64,000 bases of DNA from Lactobacillus sp. PV034. Lineage in GTDB: Bacteria; Bacillota; Bacilli; Lactobacillales; Lactobacillaceae. The translations under genes were made by a program, and so were the position numbers. This document shows positions 46,887 through 55,345 of this stretch, in pieces. The first letter of the stretch is position 1. The number at the start of each line of letters is the position of its first letter. The stretch lies in contig NZ_CP041982.1 of the NCBI RefSeq assembly GCF_014522305.1, forward strand, positions 749,001 to 813,000, written 5' to 3'. The notes below the pieces were generated by a model. It searched no databases and was not told the DNA's origin. It was given only the letters and a program-made list of their open reading frames with translations.

Positions 46887-47557
46887 ACTGGTCTCACTTC
46901 ACTTTGTCGGACCCAGCCGCGGGGACCGCCTCCAACTAAAGCAACATGAATCGGGAATGCGCGACCTGGTGCCATATAAGTGATTTGTCTTCGAGCATTA
47001 TGTTCAAAAACACCAGGTCCACTTCCATAGCTATCCAAGTGCAAACGACCATTACAAATAACAATTGAACCAATACCTAATTTTTTAGGTGGAGCAGGAC
47101 GAGGTTTAGGAGGAATAGGTACTTTAATTTTCCTATATTTTGTTTCCCTGTACTCCTTTAAAGTCAATGAGTAAGTGTATTCGCCGTCGTATCCATTTTC
47201 AAATCCGTATTCAAACGAAGAAATTGTTGCGGTCATACTAATTGGTGTTGATCCAACGACTAATTGTACATGTCCTTTTCTTGCCCTAATCTCTTCAAAC
47301 TTATTAATATAAAATTCAGGATTATTAAACCATCTTGATGTTAACCAAGGTACATAGTTTTTTGGAAAAGTACTGTCAATTTGAACTGATGACAATTTTT
47401 TGTTGCCAATATGATTGATTTCTCCAAGATTAATAACTGTTTCTGATTTATCATCAGTTTCCCATTTAAATTTTATTTCTTTGGGATTTATCGGTAATTC
47501 ATAAGTTCGATTATCAATATAATCCGTAATATAAACTGCAAATCCATTTAATGCCAT
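46883..47557 (-). CDS. xkdP: XkdP-like tail protein without LysM
   Basis: A 224-residue protein in the XkdP slot between tape measure and XkdQ. Residues 1-150 match the XkdP/YqbP N-terminal part (YELPINPKEIKFKWETDDKS, SIQ-like SVQIDSTFPKNYVPWL). In Bacillus the C-terminus carries LysM; here, after a proline-rich linker (IPPKPRPAPPKKLG), it is a different glycine- and histidine-bearing domain (IGSIVICNGRLHLDS ... GWVRQSEVR) with an SH3-like look. ATG 47557 is eight bases after AGGAGG. Confidence 0.75.
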   Translation of the reverse strand: MALNGFAVYITDYIDNRTYELPINPKEIKFKWETDDKSETVINLGEINHIGNKKLSSVQIDSTFPKNYVPWLTSRWFNNPEFYINKFEEIRARKGHVQLVVGSTPISMTATISSFEYGFENGYDGEYTYSLTLKEYRETKYRKIKVPIPPKPRPAPPKKLGIGSIVICNGRLHLDSYGSGPGVFEHNARRQITYMAPGRAFPIHVALVGGGPRGWVRQSEVRPV

Positions 47558-47558
47558 A

Positions 47559-50500
47559 TTATGCACCTCCTAATGATTTGTTACGTTGTGCCATGATACT
47601 TTGCTCTAATCTTCTTAAAAGTGTATCAGCATCATATTGTACATCGCCTGTACTATTAATTTGAATAGCTCCTTTATCAATATTCACATTTGTGCTATTA
47701 GAATTACCACCATTTACAACAGAAGAGTGGTAACTTGATGGTGTAATGCTTTCAGCATTTAAAGAGCTTGTTCCAATACCTGTATTACCAGTGAGGCTTG
47801 CTCCTTGCCCAACTATACCGATATTTGCTTGAGACCCATCAATATTAGTAATTGCATCAGCAACATTATTAACAGCTCCAAGAGCACGTTGAAACCCTGT
47901 TGCTAATTCGTCTCCAGGACTAGAAACAGCAAAATCCATTCCCATTGTTGGATTCATAGTAGTAGCTGCATCTACAACACCTTGTGCCATAGAACCTGCC
48001 GCATTTGCTGCCTTGTTTGCATCATGATTTAATCCAATGATTAAACCTTGATCAAACCAACGCCCATATTGCTTCATTAATCTTGATGGAGAACCAATAT
48101 GTAAAGCACCTTTAACAGCTCCAACAACTTTAGATGCAACGCTTTGAGCTGCACTCACTGCAGCTCCTACCATCGACTTAATACCATTAATTAAACCTTT
48201 AATCAGGTCAGCACCAGCTGATACCATTTGACCTGCCATATTTCTTGCAGCACTTACGGCTCTACTAATTCCACTTCGCACAGAACTAACAACATTATTC
48301 ATAGCGCCTCTGATAGCTGACACCATCATTTGACCTGCAGCTATAAACATTGAAACCATGGCCATTGCTCCAACTCCTACCATCATTAAAGCGGAAGAAA
48401 CCATCATTAGAGCAGCAGCCACAACCATTAATCCAACGGCTAATACCATAACTGCTACATCAAGCATCATGATTCCAACGGCTGCAATCATTGCAAAAAC
48501 CATGATTAGCATTAAAGAAACACCTAGCATCATAATTCCTACTGCTGCAACCATGGCAAAGACCATTAATAGCATCAAGCCTACGCCCATCAGCATAAGA
48601 CCTACTGCTGCAACTAGTGCGAATACACCTACAAGCATTATTCCAACACCCAGCATAATCATTCCTACTGCTGCAATAAGTACAAACACAGCAACTAATG
48701 CTAAACCAACACCCAGCAATAAAATTCCGACCGCAGCTACTAGGGCTGCAACTGCGACAAGCGTTAAACCTACTGCAAAGACAATTGCCCCCACACCAGC
48801 TATAGCTAATCCAATAGCCAATGCAACTAATGCCACTGCAAGAGCAATAATACCAATGGCTGCAACAACTGCACCAATTCCAAAGATAGCAATAGCAACA
48901 GCCAATGCAATAATTGCTAAGGCTGCCATAAGACCATATTGCGCAATTGTTGGTAATTGAGTTGCCAACAATGTCAAACCTACAGCTGCAATGGCGACTG
49001 CTAATACTACTAGAAGGATTCCTGCACCAAGAATAAAGAATCCAATTGCTCCAACTACAAGAGCTGGACCTAATGCAGAAACTAATACTGCTAATAAGGC
49101 AATTGCTATTCCAATTCCTAAAAGAACCGCAATAGCACCTCCTCCTGCGCTTGCTAATTTAATAGCAGCATTAGTGATTATTGTTAGCCCCGCTCCAACT
49201 AAAATTAATGCGGCTCCAAGGATAGCAAAACCAATAGCACCACCTATCATGCCTGCTCCTAAGGTTTTCACTAATACTGCTAATAGTGCAATCGCTGCAA
49301 TCATTCCAAAGAACACTGCAATAGCTGCTCCACCAGCACTAGCTAATTTACTTGCTGCATCAGCCATCTGTTTGAAGCCAACTCCTGCTAATGCAACTCC
49401 TGCTCCCACAAACATTAAGGCAGCGCCTAACTTCATATAGGCACTAGCATTCTTAGCTATATTGCTTGATTTTTGCATCTTAGGTTCTTCTATTTCAGGA
49501 GTTTTAAGTTTCGGCATTTTTAGTTTTTTAAGTTTACCAAATGCATCGGCAACTCCACTTATACCTTTAGCAATACTTGTTGCTGCTTTCCACATTGCAA
49601 AAGCAACAGCTAATGCTGTAATAGCTGTTGCTAAAGCATTTAATGTTCCTGGATCAAGTTTATTTAATGCATTTAATCCTGCTACTACAGCACCTAATAC
49701 TAGACCTTTAGTACCTGTTTTTAATACTGCAAAAGCGACTCCTAAAACTTGTAAAGTTGATGGGTCTATTTTTCCAATTGCAGTTGCCATTGAGCCAATA
49801 GCCTTAGCTATACCACTAATAGCACCTCCGCTTATTTTTCCCAATTGACTGAATAGCCCATTTTTACCTTTACCACTTATTTTTCCAAAGCTATCTCCTA
49901 AAGATTTAACCGCTTCACCTATCTTGCTAAACATTCCTTTAATCGATGAAAGTGCTCCACTTTCTTTAAATCCGCTAAACAAATCTTGAATTGCTTGTTT
50001 TGCAGTTTTAACAGCAGGAACTATATAAGAATTAATAACTTTAATTAATCCATCTGCCATTCCACTAAAATTGATATTTCCTAGTGAATCCGTAAGTTTT
50101 GACACTGCTTTAATACCATATTGACTAATTTTATCGAACGCCGGTTGCAAGCTATTCGCAAGCGTTTCTTTCAATCCATCGACAGCTTGTCCCACTGTCT
50201 TAAATTGTGTAGCCATTTTAGAGAAGTTCGCATTATTACCAGTTTTAGCTATTGCATCAAATAAATCCTGAGTTTTAACTTTTCCATCTTGTACATCCTT
50301 AATAAGTTGCTGAGTACTTTTACCCATTGATTTTGCCACAGCAGCAATACCAGCTGGGGTCTGTTCAAGCATCAGCTTAAAGTCTTGCCATTGTACTTTA
50401 GGCTTAGCAGCCATTTGGGTAGCTTGTTCTGATAAGGTCTTCATCGCTTGTTTGGGATTATTCGATGCTGCTGCTAATCCACCAAAGCCCTTAACCAATT

Positions 50501-50927
50501 GAGTAGTGTTTTTTGTTCCTACAGCAGCTAACTGAGCATAAGTAGAAGCCATATCTGAGGCACTATAAATTGTCTGTTGAGCAAATTGCTGCATTGACTT
50601 TTTAGCAGAAGCAATTTGAGCTGGTGATTTTCCTAATTGACGCATATTTCCATCAAATGTTTGCCATGAAGTGCTTGCTTCATTTAATTCATCAATCATT
50701 GAACGAATACCATTACCTGCTGCTCCCATAGCATTGGTAACGATTCCTCCAACAACATTAGCACCTAACATAGATTTAAAAAATCCATTACTACTTGATG
50801 TACCACTAGATAATTTAGTTTTTAAATGATCAAAACCGCTTTGTGATTTTTCAAGTCCACTTGATAACTTATTTAAGGCGCCACTAAATGCATCATTAAT
50901 TTTTATAGTAGTAGTTATTGTTGACAA
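47559..50927 (-). CDS. Tail tape measure protein
   Basis: A 1122-residue protein that sets tail length and enters the membrane on infection. Residues about 75-250 form the tape-measure N-terminal domain (SPAQIASAKKSMQQFAQQT, MLEQTPAGIAAVAKSMGKS). From about 390 to 870 the protein is extremely hydrophobic, with two 65-residue repeats (KLASAGG...AIALLAVLV) and five tandem 21-residue repeats (FALVAAVGLMLMGVGLMLLMV type). The tail ends with an amphipathic region and GSPSRLMKQYGRWFDQGLI. Start codon is TTG, seven bases after AGGAGG. Confidence 0.93.
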   Translation of the reverse strand: MSTITTTIKINDAFSGALNKLSSGLEKSQSGFDHLKTKLSSGTSSSNGFFKSMLGANVVGGIVTNAMGAAGNGIRSMIDELNEASTSWQTFDGNMRQLGKSPAQIASAKKSMQQFAQQTIYSASDMASTYAQLAAVGTKNTTQLVKGFGGLAAASNNPKQAMKTLSEQATQMAAKPKVQWQDFKLMLEQTPAGIAAVAKSMGKSTQQLIKDVQDGKVKTQDLFDAIAKTGNNANFSKMATQFKTVGQAVDGLKETLANSLQPAFDKISQYGIKAVSKLTDSLGNINFSGMADGLIKVINSYIVPAVKTAKQAIQDLFSGFKESGALSSIKGMFSKIGEAVKSLGDSFGKISGKGKNGLFSQLGKISGGAISGIAKAIGSMATAIGKIDPSTLQVLGVAFAVLKTGTKGLVLGAVVAGLNALNKLDPGTLNALATAITALAVAFAMWKAATSIAKGISGVADAFGKLKKLKMPKLKTPEIEEPKMQKSSNIAKNASAYMKLGAALMFVGAGVALAGVGFKQMADAASKLASAGGAAIAVFFGMIAAIALLAVLVKTLGAGMIGGAIGFAILGAALILVGAGLTIITNAAIKLASAGGGAIAVLLGIGIAIALLAVLVSALGPALVVGAIGFFILGAGILLVVLAVAIAAVGLTLLATQLPTIAQYGLMAALAIIALAVAIAIFGIGAVVAAIGIIALAVALVALAIGLAIAGVGAIVFAVGLTLVAVAALVAAVGILLLGVGLALVAVFVLIAAVGMIMLGVGIMLVGVFALVAAVGLMLMGVGLMLLMVFAMVAAVGIMMLGVSLMLIMVFAMIAAVGIMMLDVAVMVLAVGLMVVAAALMMVSSALMMVGVGAMAMVSMFIAAGQMMVSAIRGAMNNVVSSVRSGISRAVSAARNMAGQMVSAGADLIKGLINGIKSMVGAAVSAAQSVASKVVGAVKGALHIGSPSRLMKQYGRWFDQGLIIGLNHDANKAANAAGSMAQGVVDAATTMNPTMGMDFAVSSPGDELATGFQRALGAVNNVADAITNIDGSQANIGIVGQGASLTGNTGIGTSSLNAESITPSSYHSSVVNGGNSNSTNVNIDKGAIQINSTGDVQYDADTLLRRLEQSIMAQRNKSLGGA
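48475..48789. repeat. Five 63-bp tandem repeats inside the tape measure gene
   Basis: CCTACTGCTGCAA-type starts recur at exactly 63-base spacing at 48475, 48538, 48601, 48664 and 48727 (the first and last are degenerate). They encode 21-residue hydrophobic units at residues about 713-818. Confidence 0.88.
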
Positions 50928-50954
50928 TTATTTACCTCCTCTCTATTTTTTCTA

Positions 50955-51010
50955 GATAGCAAAAAGAGAAAGACCTTCTAAATATGCTTAGAATGTGCCT
51001 TTCTCTTTGC
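50955..51010 (-). terminator. Terminator-like hairpin between tail chaperone and tape measure genes
   Basis: Two-part stem: outer AAAGAGAAAG / CTTTCTCTTT (about 50961-50972 and 50999-51009), inner TTCTAA (50976-50981) / TTAGAA (50988-50993), with a TTTTTG tract after it on the minus strand. The frameshift product ends inside it at 50978. It may act as a partial terminator setting tape-measure dose. Confidence 0.6.
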
Positions 51011-51579
51011 TTTTTTCTCTTCTTTTGCTTCATTTTTTTGGCGAACTTCGATAGATGCTATCACTAATGCTTTTTCTCTCATACTCATCTTTGCCCATTC
51101 GCTAGGCTTCCAATGGTATTCGTTTAACACGTAATGATAAACAGGAAAATCATCTATCGAGTTCTCAATTAGTTTTTTGCTTCTTCTACATCATCATCTA
51201 AAGATTCATTTAAACCAGATAAATCCATTACTTTTTCGGATAATTTGTTATATTCTCCAGCAGTAAGCATACGACCAAGAACTTTTTCAGGTTCTCCAAG
51301 CGCACCCCAAGACTTTTGTAATTCAGCATTACGTAAATCAGGAGAAACAACACTAGCCACAATTACTTCACTGGCAAACTTATTCTGGTCAGTTTGTTGT
51401 TCATACTGATGCGTCTTTTTATTCAAAACTCGTTTAGTCGCAAGTGATCTAATTTCAGTTACATCTTCACCACTTAATCCTTTAATCTTGAATGGTGACT
51501 TAAATCTCTTAAATTTAATTTCTTCTTCTTGATTAGCACTTTCAACGTTTTCTCTCAAAAAATCTGTTACATTAGTCAT
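50978..51579 (-). CDS. Tail assembly chaperone, -1 frameshift product (gpGT type)
   Basis: If ribosomes slip back one base on A AAA AAC (51178 to 51172), reading passes the TAA at 51171 and continues CTA ATT GAG for 64 more residues to a TAG at 50980-50978, giving a 200-residue protein. The added part (VYHYVLNEYHWKPSEWAKM, then MREKALVIASIEVRQKNEA) is the W-x-P-S-x-W ... EKA motif typical of the second tail chaperone domain. This frame has no well-placed ribosome binding site of its own, which supports frameshift expression. Confidence 0.85.
51169..51579 (-). CDS. xkdN: Tail assembly chaperone, short product (XkdN-like, gpG type)
   Basis: A 136-residue tail chaperone lying between tail tube and tape measure genes, the fixed position of this family. 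It carries a YqbN/XkdN-like core (FKSPFKIKGLSGEDVTEIRS ... VIVASVVSPDLRNAELQKSWG) and ends with acidic residues (NESLDDDVEEAKN). The last three codons GCA AAA AAC followed by TAA contain a slippery heptamer, so a fraction of ribosomes should extend it (see the longer product). Confidence 0.85.
   Translation of the reverse strand: MTNVTDFLRENVESANQEEEIKFKRFKSPFKIKGLSGEDVTEIRSLATKRVLNKKTHQYEQQTDQNKFASEVIVASVVSPDLRNAELQKSWGALGEPEKVLGRMLTAGEYNKLSEKVMDLSGLNESLDDDVEEAKN
51172..51178 (-). promoter_or_regulatory. Programmed -1 frameshift heptamer A AAA AAC
   Basis: The heptamer matches X XXY YYZ in the reading frame of the short product and lies directly before its stop codon. Position, frame shift direction and downstream protein all agree with lambda G-GT type control. 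Confidence 0.85.
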
Positions 51580-51600
51580 AATATTTTTTCCTCGTTCTTT

Positions 51601-52068
51601 CTATTCTAAGCCGTCAAAAGCTTGGATTACTTGGCTTCCTTCAAAAGTAAAGTCTGATTCCCATTCCATAACACCATCGTCTGCTTCAAAGTCCGCAATG
51701 TTGATGTCATCAAGGTTAACTTCAGTAAGCATAACTACTTGTTTACCAGTCTTTGATGTCTTATCTTCAATAGTCAAAGTGGCAGTGAAATATAAGTCAG
51801 AGCCGTCATTAACGTAAGGAATAGCCTTTTGAAGCCAAAGTGAGTTAACTAAGTAACCACCAAGTGTACCAGTGCCTTCAATAGAAGTAGTCTTCTTACG
51901 TTTAACATGTGAACCTAAGGTTTGAACATCTTCCTTGTTCTTTTCCCATTTTGCCGTGAACTTATTACATTCCATTACTTTGTAAACTTGTCCATCAATT
52001 TCTACTGTTAAAGTTGCATCTTTGGTAGAAATTGCATCTCTACCATTCATAAATTCTTGTACAGCCAT
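51601..52068 (-). CDS. xkdM: Tail tube protein XkdM
   Basis: A 155-residue tail tube subunit of the XkdM/YqbM family. It starts MAVQEFMNGRDAISTKDATL, has GTGTLGGYLVNSLWLQKAI and a beta-rich end (MEWESDFTFEGSQVIQAFDG) as usual. It lies directly after the sheath gene; tube and sheath are the two concentric layers of a contractile tail. Confidence 0.92.
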   Translation of the reverse strand: MAVQEFMNGRDAISTKDATLTVEIDGQVYKVMECNKFTAKWEKNKEDVQTLGSHVKRKKTTSIEGTGTLGGYLVNSLWLQKAIPYVNDGSDLYFTATLTIEDKTSKTGKQVVMLTEVNLDDINIADFEADDGVMEWESDFTFEGSQVIQAFDGLE

Positions 52069-52085
52069 TATATTCTAGCTCCTCT

Positions 52086-53438
52086 CTATCTCACTACTAA
52101 TGTCATGTAAAGTTTTTCCATTGAATCAACTGGAATAACAGCAATATTAACCAAAATTGAATCACTATCATTACCTTTTTCAACAACAACATCAGCATTA
52201 TCAAAACTTTGGATAATACCGTTTTGTTGAAGGTTAGATAAGTAAGCAATTCTATTAGCCTTAAACAAATCACGACCATTAGCGTCATTTCCAACCTTCC
52301 CTAAAAAGGTTTGTTCGAAAACATCCACAGAATTAGTGCAAATATCATCAATAGTTCTAATTACACGATTCTTACTAAATTCTTTTGGTCGATCAGCTGT
52401 GAACTTAGTTAGGGAATTAATATCCTGCTCAACTACTACTCTTTGTCCAGGGCGTGTTGTAAATACAATTTGACCTGCATTTAGAGCATTAATAGTCTTT
52501 TCATTATTAAGTTTTGGAGATGCTTCCATAGCATCTGAAACAGTGTAGTAAGTTAATGATGTACCAGCATCTGCAGAAGCACTTACTCCAGCAAAGAAGG
52601 CAGCAGCATTAGTAGTATCAATAATTCTTCCATCACTTTCGACGAATCCATTACCTACAACTGAAACACCTTCATAGTTATAGGTCGTAGTGCTATCGTC
52701 TCCAGGAACAACTGCACGAACTTTAATTCCCTCATCTTCTCTTAAACGCTTTACAGCTTCCACTAATAAAGCATGGATATTACTCTTAGTATCAATACCT
52801 CCAGTTGTAACAACGCTATAATTTTCATTTTCAAGGGCATCATTTAATAAATCTGTAACTTCTACTTTATTAGTGATACCATCTGATAATTTAATTGAAA
52901 TTGCACTTGTAGGAAGAACTGGATTATCTACTGGAGTTGCAGTAACAAAATCATTAGAAAACTTTTCAATATCAGTTGCAGTAATTATACGTTGATCAAC
53001 AATCGAAGCGCCAAATAAAGTAGTAACAGTAGCTTTTGTCGGCATTGCCCCATTTACAACAATCTCTGGCTCAATTGATACTGAAATATCATTGCCTTTA
53101 AGGCCTGGATAATTAGCAGTGAAATTAAAAGGACTATTTTCAGCTGTTCCTTTAGCCGCTTCTCCACCATTAGGGTTTAAAAAAAGCACTGTTTCAGCTC
53201 CCTTAAGAGCTTCTTTCAGTGCTAATAATTGTTCATTATCCAAATCTGTACCAAGCTTTGCTTTAAAATTAGATCCACTGGTTAGTGAAATTATTCCCTT
53301 TGCTCCCCAATCTAGAGATGCATCACTAATCATTAGTAATCTTCCAACGCTTGATTCACTAGTTGCATCACCAGTTCCTTTAACATTGACGTAAGCACCA
53401 GGTCGGCGCTTATTTTGTGCTTTCCATGTTCCAGCCAT
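52086..53438 (-). CDS. xkdK: Contractile tail sheath protein XkdK
   Basis: A 450-residue sheath subunit. Family landmarks: N-terminal NKRRPGAYVNVKGTG, the central GVSVVGNGFV and AAAFFAGVSASADAGTSLTYY region, and the C-terminal NRVIRTIDDICTNSVDVFEQ and IPVDSMEKLYMTLVVR. Presence of a full-length sheath gene shows the virion would be myovirus-like. AGGAGG-type site before the ATG. Confidence 0.94.
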   Translation of the reverse strand: MAGTWKAQNKRRPGAYVNVKGTGDATSESSVGRLLMISDASLDWGAKGIISLTSGSNFKAKLGTDLDNEQLLALKEALKGAETVLFLNPNGGEAAKGTAENSPFNFTANYPGLKGNDISVSIEPEIVVNGAMPTKATVTTLFGASIVDQRIITATDIEKFSNDFVTATPVDNPVLPTSAISIKLSDGITNKVEVTDLLNDALENENYSVVTTGGIDTKSNIHALLVEAVKRLREDEGIKVRAVVPGDDSTTTYNYEGVSVVGNGFVESDGRIIDTTNAAAFFAGVSASADAGTSLTYYTVSDAMEASPKLNNEKTINALNAGQIVFTTRPGQRVVVEQDINSLTKFTADRPKEFSKNRVIRTIDDICTNSVDVFEQTFLGKVGNDANGRDLFKANRIAYLSNLQQNGIIQSFDNADVVVEKGNDSDSILVNIAVIPVDSMEKLYMTLVVR

Positions 53439-53624
53439 TTAAATACCTCCTTTAAAGTTTTTGATTGCTTTCTTAGCTTCATCAAGTGTATAGGTTTTAC
53501 TATTATCTAAAACGATTTTTAAAATGTCACGCTCTGTAATAGTAAAAACACTACTATTCACAAGATTTTCTTTAGAATATTTTGGTGTGTCTAGTTTTAT
53601 GTCAGGCTTTTTTGCTTTTGGCAT
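53439..53624 (-). CDS. Small phage protein before the sheath gene
   Basis: A 61-residue lysine-rich protein (KAKKPDIKLDTPKYSKEN) with a helix-turn pattern at the C-terminus (ITERDILKIVLDNSKTYTLDEAKKAI, split here after K). Small genes at this place occur in PBSX-like phages (XkdJ slot) and are of unknown role. It overlaps the previous gene by 23 bases and ends just before the sheath start. Confidence 0.65.
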   Translation of the reverse strand: MPKAKKPDIKLDTPKYSKENLVNSSVFTITERDILKIVLDNSKTYTLDEAKKAIKNFKGGI

Positions 53625-54009
53625 TTAAATCCATCCTTTCTTGTAGAATATTATTATTTTGTTTTGCAGCTCGTATAAACACATCAAAGGTTAATATAAC
53701 TGTCTTTTCATCTGTATTCTGAACTAGTTCTTTGTTCCTGATACTTGCATAATTTTTAATTTCAGTAAATGAATTTAGTAAACTCTCGCTAACTTTTTCA
53801 ATCTGTACATTATTTTCTGCAAAAAAAACAATTTCATAACCGTATAAACGGTCTTGTATTTCATTTAGTCTTGGAGTTACTCGTGTTGTAGTACGAGCGA
53901 TATAGAAGCTTGGAACGTTAAAACCACTAGCTTGATTTTCCGAGTAAATCGTATAATCAGGAAAAATATCCGCTATTTGATTTGCTATTCTTTCCGTTAA
54001 ATCAATCAT
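53602..54009 (-). CDS. Putative tail terminator / completion protein
   Basis: A 135-residue protein in the position of YqbJ/XkdJ-like tail completion proteins. It begins MIDLTERIANQIADIFPDYTIY and reads FNVPSFYIARTTTRVTPRLNEIQDRLYGYEIVFFA in pieces, typical of tail terminator (gpU-like) folds. ATG 54009 is nine bases after GAGGG; a TTG at 54012 is adjacent. Function is inferred from place. Confidence 0.65.
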   Translation of the reverse strand: MIDLTERIANQIADIFPDYTIYSENQASGFNVPSFYIARTTTRVTPRLNEIQDRLYGYEIVFFAENNVQIEKVSESLLNSFTEIKNYASIRNKELVQNTDEKTVILTFDVFIRAAKQNNNILQERMDLNAKSKKA

Positions 54010-54442
54010 CAAATAAATCCCTCATTACTTTAGCAACTTCTGGATCTAATAATCTAGGTATTTGTCCTTCTATTTGACCCATTGATTTGTGCATAAAGAA
54101 ATGTCCAGCTACCCATGATGCTTTTAAACGCTTATGAATAGCTGGAACATATCGTCCTGGGGTTTGTCTATGTCCCAATTCCACAAAAGAAGCATATTCA
54201 GCATTATTAGTCAGTCTAATAGTCCAACCGCCGGCTCCAAAACCAGGGCCATCTGCTGTCCACGATCGACGGAGATTTCCTTCATCAACAGGAGTATTAC
54301 TTTTTAAAATTCTTAAGCTCTGTTCTCCAATACGCTTGGTTGACTTACTTATTTTTTGTTTTAATCCTCCTGAATTTATTTGTCCTTCTACTTTCTTTGC
54401 GAATTCTTGGAATTGAGCATCGTCTACCTCTCCTAAACTCAT
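54002..54442 (-). CDS. HK97 gp10-like tail completion protein
   Basis: A 146-residue protein with the HK97-gp10 signature: LRILKSNTPVDEGNLRRSW, then LTNNAEYASFVELGHRQTPGRYV. It is involved in head-tail joining in this family (YqbI slot). It overlaps the next gene and is preceded by a 4-base overlap with the connector gene. Confidence 0.85.
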   Translation of the reverse strand: MSLGEVDDAQFQEFAKKVEGQINSGGLKQKISKSTKRIGEQSLRILKSNTPVDEGNLRRSWTADGPGFGAGGWTIRLTNNAEYASFVELGHRQTPGRYVPAIHKRLKASWVAGHFFMHKSMGQIEGQIPRLLDPEVAKVMRDLFDD

Positions 54443-54801
54443 GCTTTTTCATCCCTTACCATAGCTAACTCTTGATGACTGTAATAACCTGTATATCCTC
54501 TACTCGAACGCTTGTATCTAACAGTGTTACCATTCTGATCAGTGACTACTATAACTGCCCCAGCTGGTATATTAATTCCATTACGAATAAGCAGTTTTGC
54601 ATCGTATTGATCTGTATCAAAAAACGTTTGATTCCCAGCTTTTGTTGAATTAACAATTACTTTAGCAGGTTCATCTTCTACGATGGTTACTTCTTCGTTA
54701 TTAGTAATTGCTCCATGTTTAACGGGCTTTGTACCAATAACTGTAACCTTATCCCTCCAAAGTAACGATATTGCCTGTTTTAGTCCTTCAAACATACTCA
54801 T
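54439..54801 (-). CDS. Head closure protein, YqbH/XkdH-like
   Basis: A 120-residue beta-rich protein: WRDKVTVIGTKPVKHGAITN near the start and IRNGINIPAGAVIVVTDQNG in the middle, the pattern of minor capsid/head closure proteins (DUF3599-like). It follows the connector in the order seen in the skin element. Assignment rests on order and fold impression. Confidence 0.7.
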   Translation of the reverse strand: MSMFEGLKQAISLLWRDKVTVIGTKPVKHGAITNNEEVTIVEDEPAKVIVNSTKAGNQTFFDTDQYDAKLLIRNGINIPAGAVIVVTDQNGNTVRYKRSSRGYTGYYSHQELAMVRDEKA

Positions 54802-55214
54802 TAGAACTTAACTCGTCTGAAATTATTAAGAATGTTAACAAAATCATCACTAATTGTATTAATACCTCGTAATGAAGCATATATCTCTGAAACAGGCTTA
54901 AAGGAAACAGAGGTATCGCCCTCATTAAGGCTCTGTACGTCATTATTTCGCTCGTCAATTGGTTTTAACCATTTATGAGTATCAATAATTTGTACGCACA
55001 GACTAACAATTGTGCCATCTAATACCGGTGGTAGTTCTTCAATTGGAACATTCAGATAATTTGAAACGTCAAATATTACTTTTTCTAGCGTGAAGTTGAT
55101 AACTGATCTGGTATATTCAGAATTTTCTTTTGGATTATCAGCATCTACGCCGATTAACAAGTTAACCTTTGATAAAACGTCATCATATCTTACAAAATCT
55201 TTCATATAACTCAC
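54801..55214 (-). CDS. Head-tail connector protein
   Basis: A 137-residue helical protein (YMKDFVRYDDVLSKVNLLIG, VINFTLEKVIFDVSNYLNV) of the gp6-like/YqbG connector type, sitting after the capsid gene. It would form a ring below the portal. One-base overlap with the head closure gene shows coupling. Confidence 0.72.
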   Translation of the reverse strand: MSYMKDFVRYDDVLSKVNLLIGVDADNPKENSEYTRSVINFTLEKVIFDVSNYLNVPIEELPPVLDGTIVSLCVQIIDTHKWLKPIDERNNDVQSLNEGDTSVSFKPVSEIYASLRGINTISDDFVNILNNFRRVKF

Positions 55215-55216
55215 TC

Positions 55217-55345
55217 CTATTTAATTAGAGCAAGCAATTCATCTTTTTTAGCGCTGTTATCGTAAGAAATACCATTAGCATCAAGATAATTCTTGATTTC
55301 AGCTACTGTATTAGCTGCTGTAGGCTTATCTTTACTTACTCGCAT
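55217..55345 (-). CDS. HeH/LEM (SAP-like) domain peptide
   Basis: A 42-residue peptide read directly from the sequence, MRVSKDKPTAANTVAEIKNY..., ending LLALIK. The core TVAEIKNYLDANGISYD ... KKDELLALI is a helix-extension-helix LEM/SAP-like fold, common as a tiny gene or capsid tail in Lactobacillales phages, perhaps binding nucleic acid or capsid. It begins 13 bases inside the capsid gene in another frame; GAAAG upstream is a weak binding site. Confidence 0.7.
   Translation of the reverse strand: MRVSKDKPTAANTVAEIKNYLDANGISYDNSAKKDELLALIK

Noticed and set aside
48475-48789. CRISPR-like array from regular 63-bp spacing
   Set aside because: The repeats are coding, contiguous and degenerate, with no unique spacers between constant repeats.
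48358-49440. Long plus-strand open frames opposite the tape measure gene
   Set aside because: They are rich in Ala, Thr, Ile and Pro, the mirror of the hydrophobic repeats on the coding strand, and have no ribosome binding sites.
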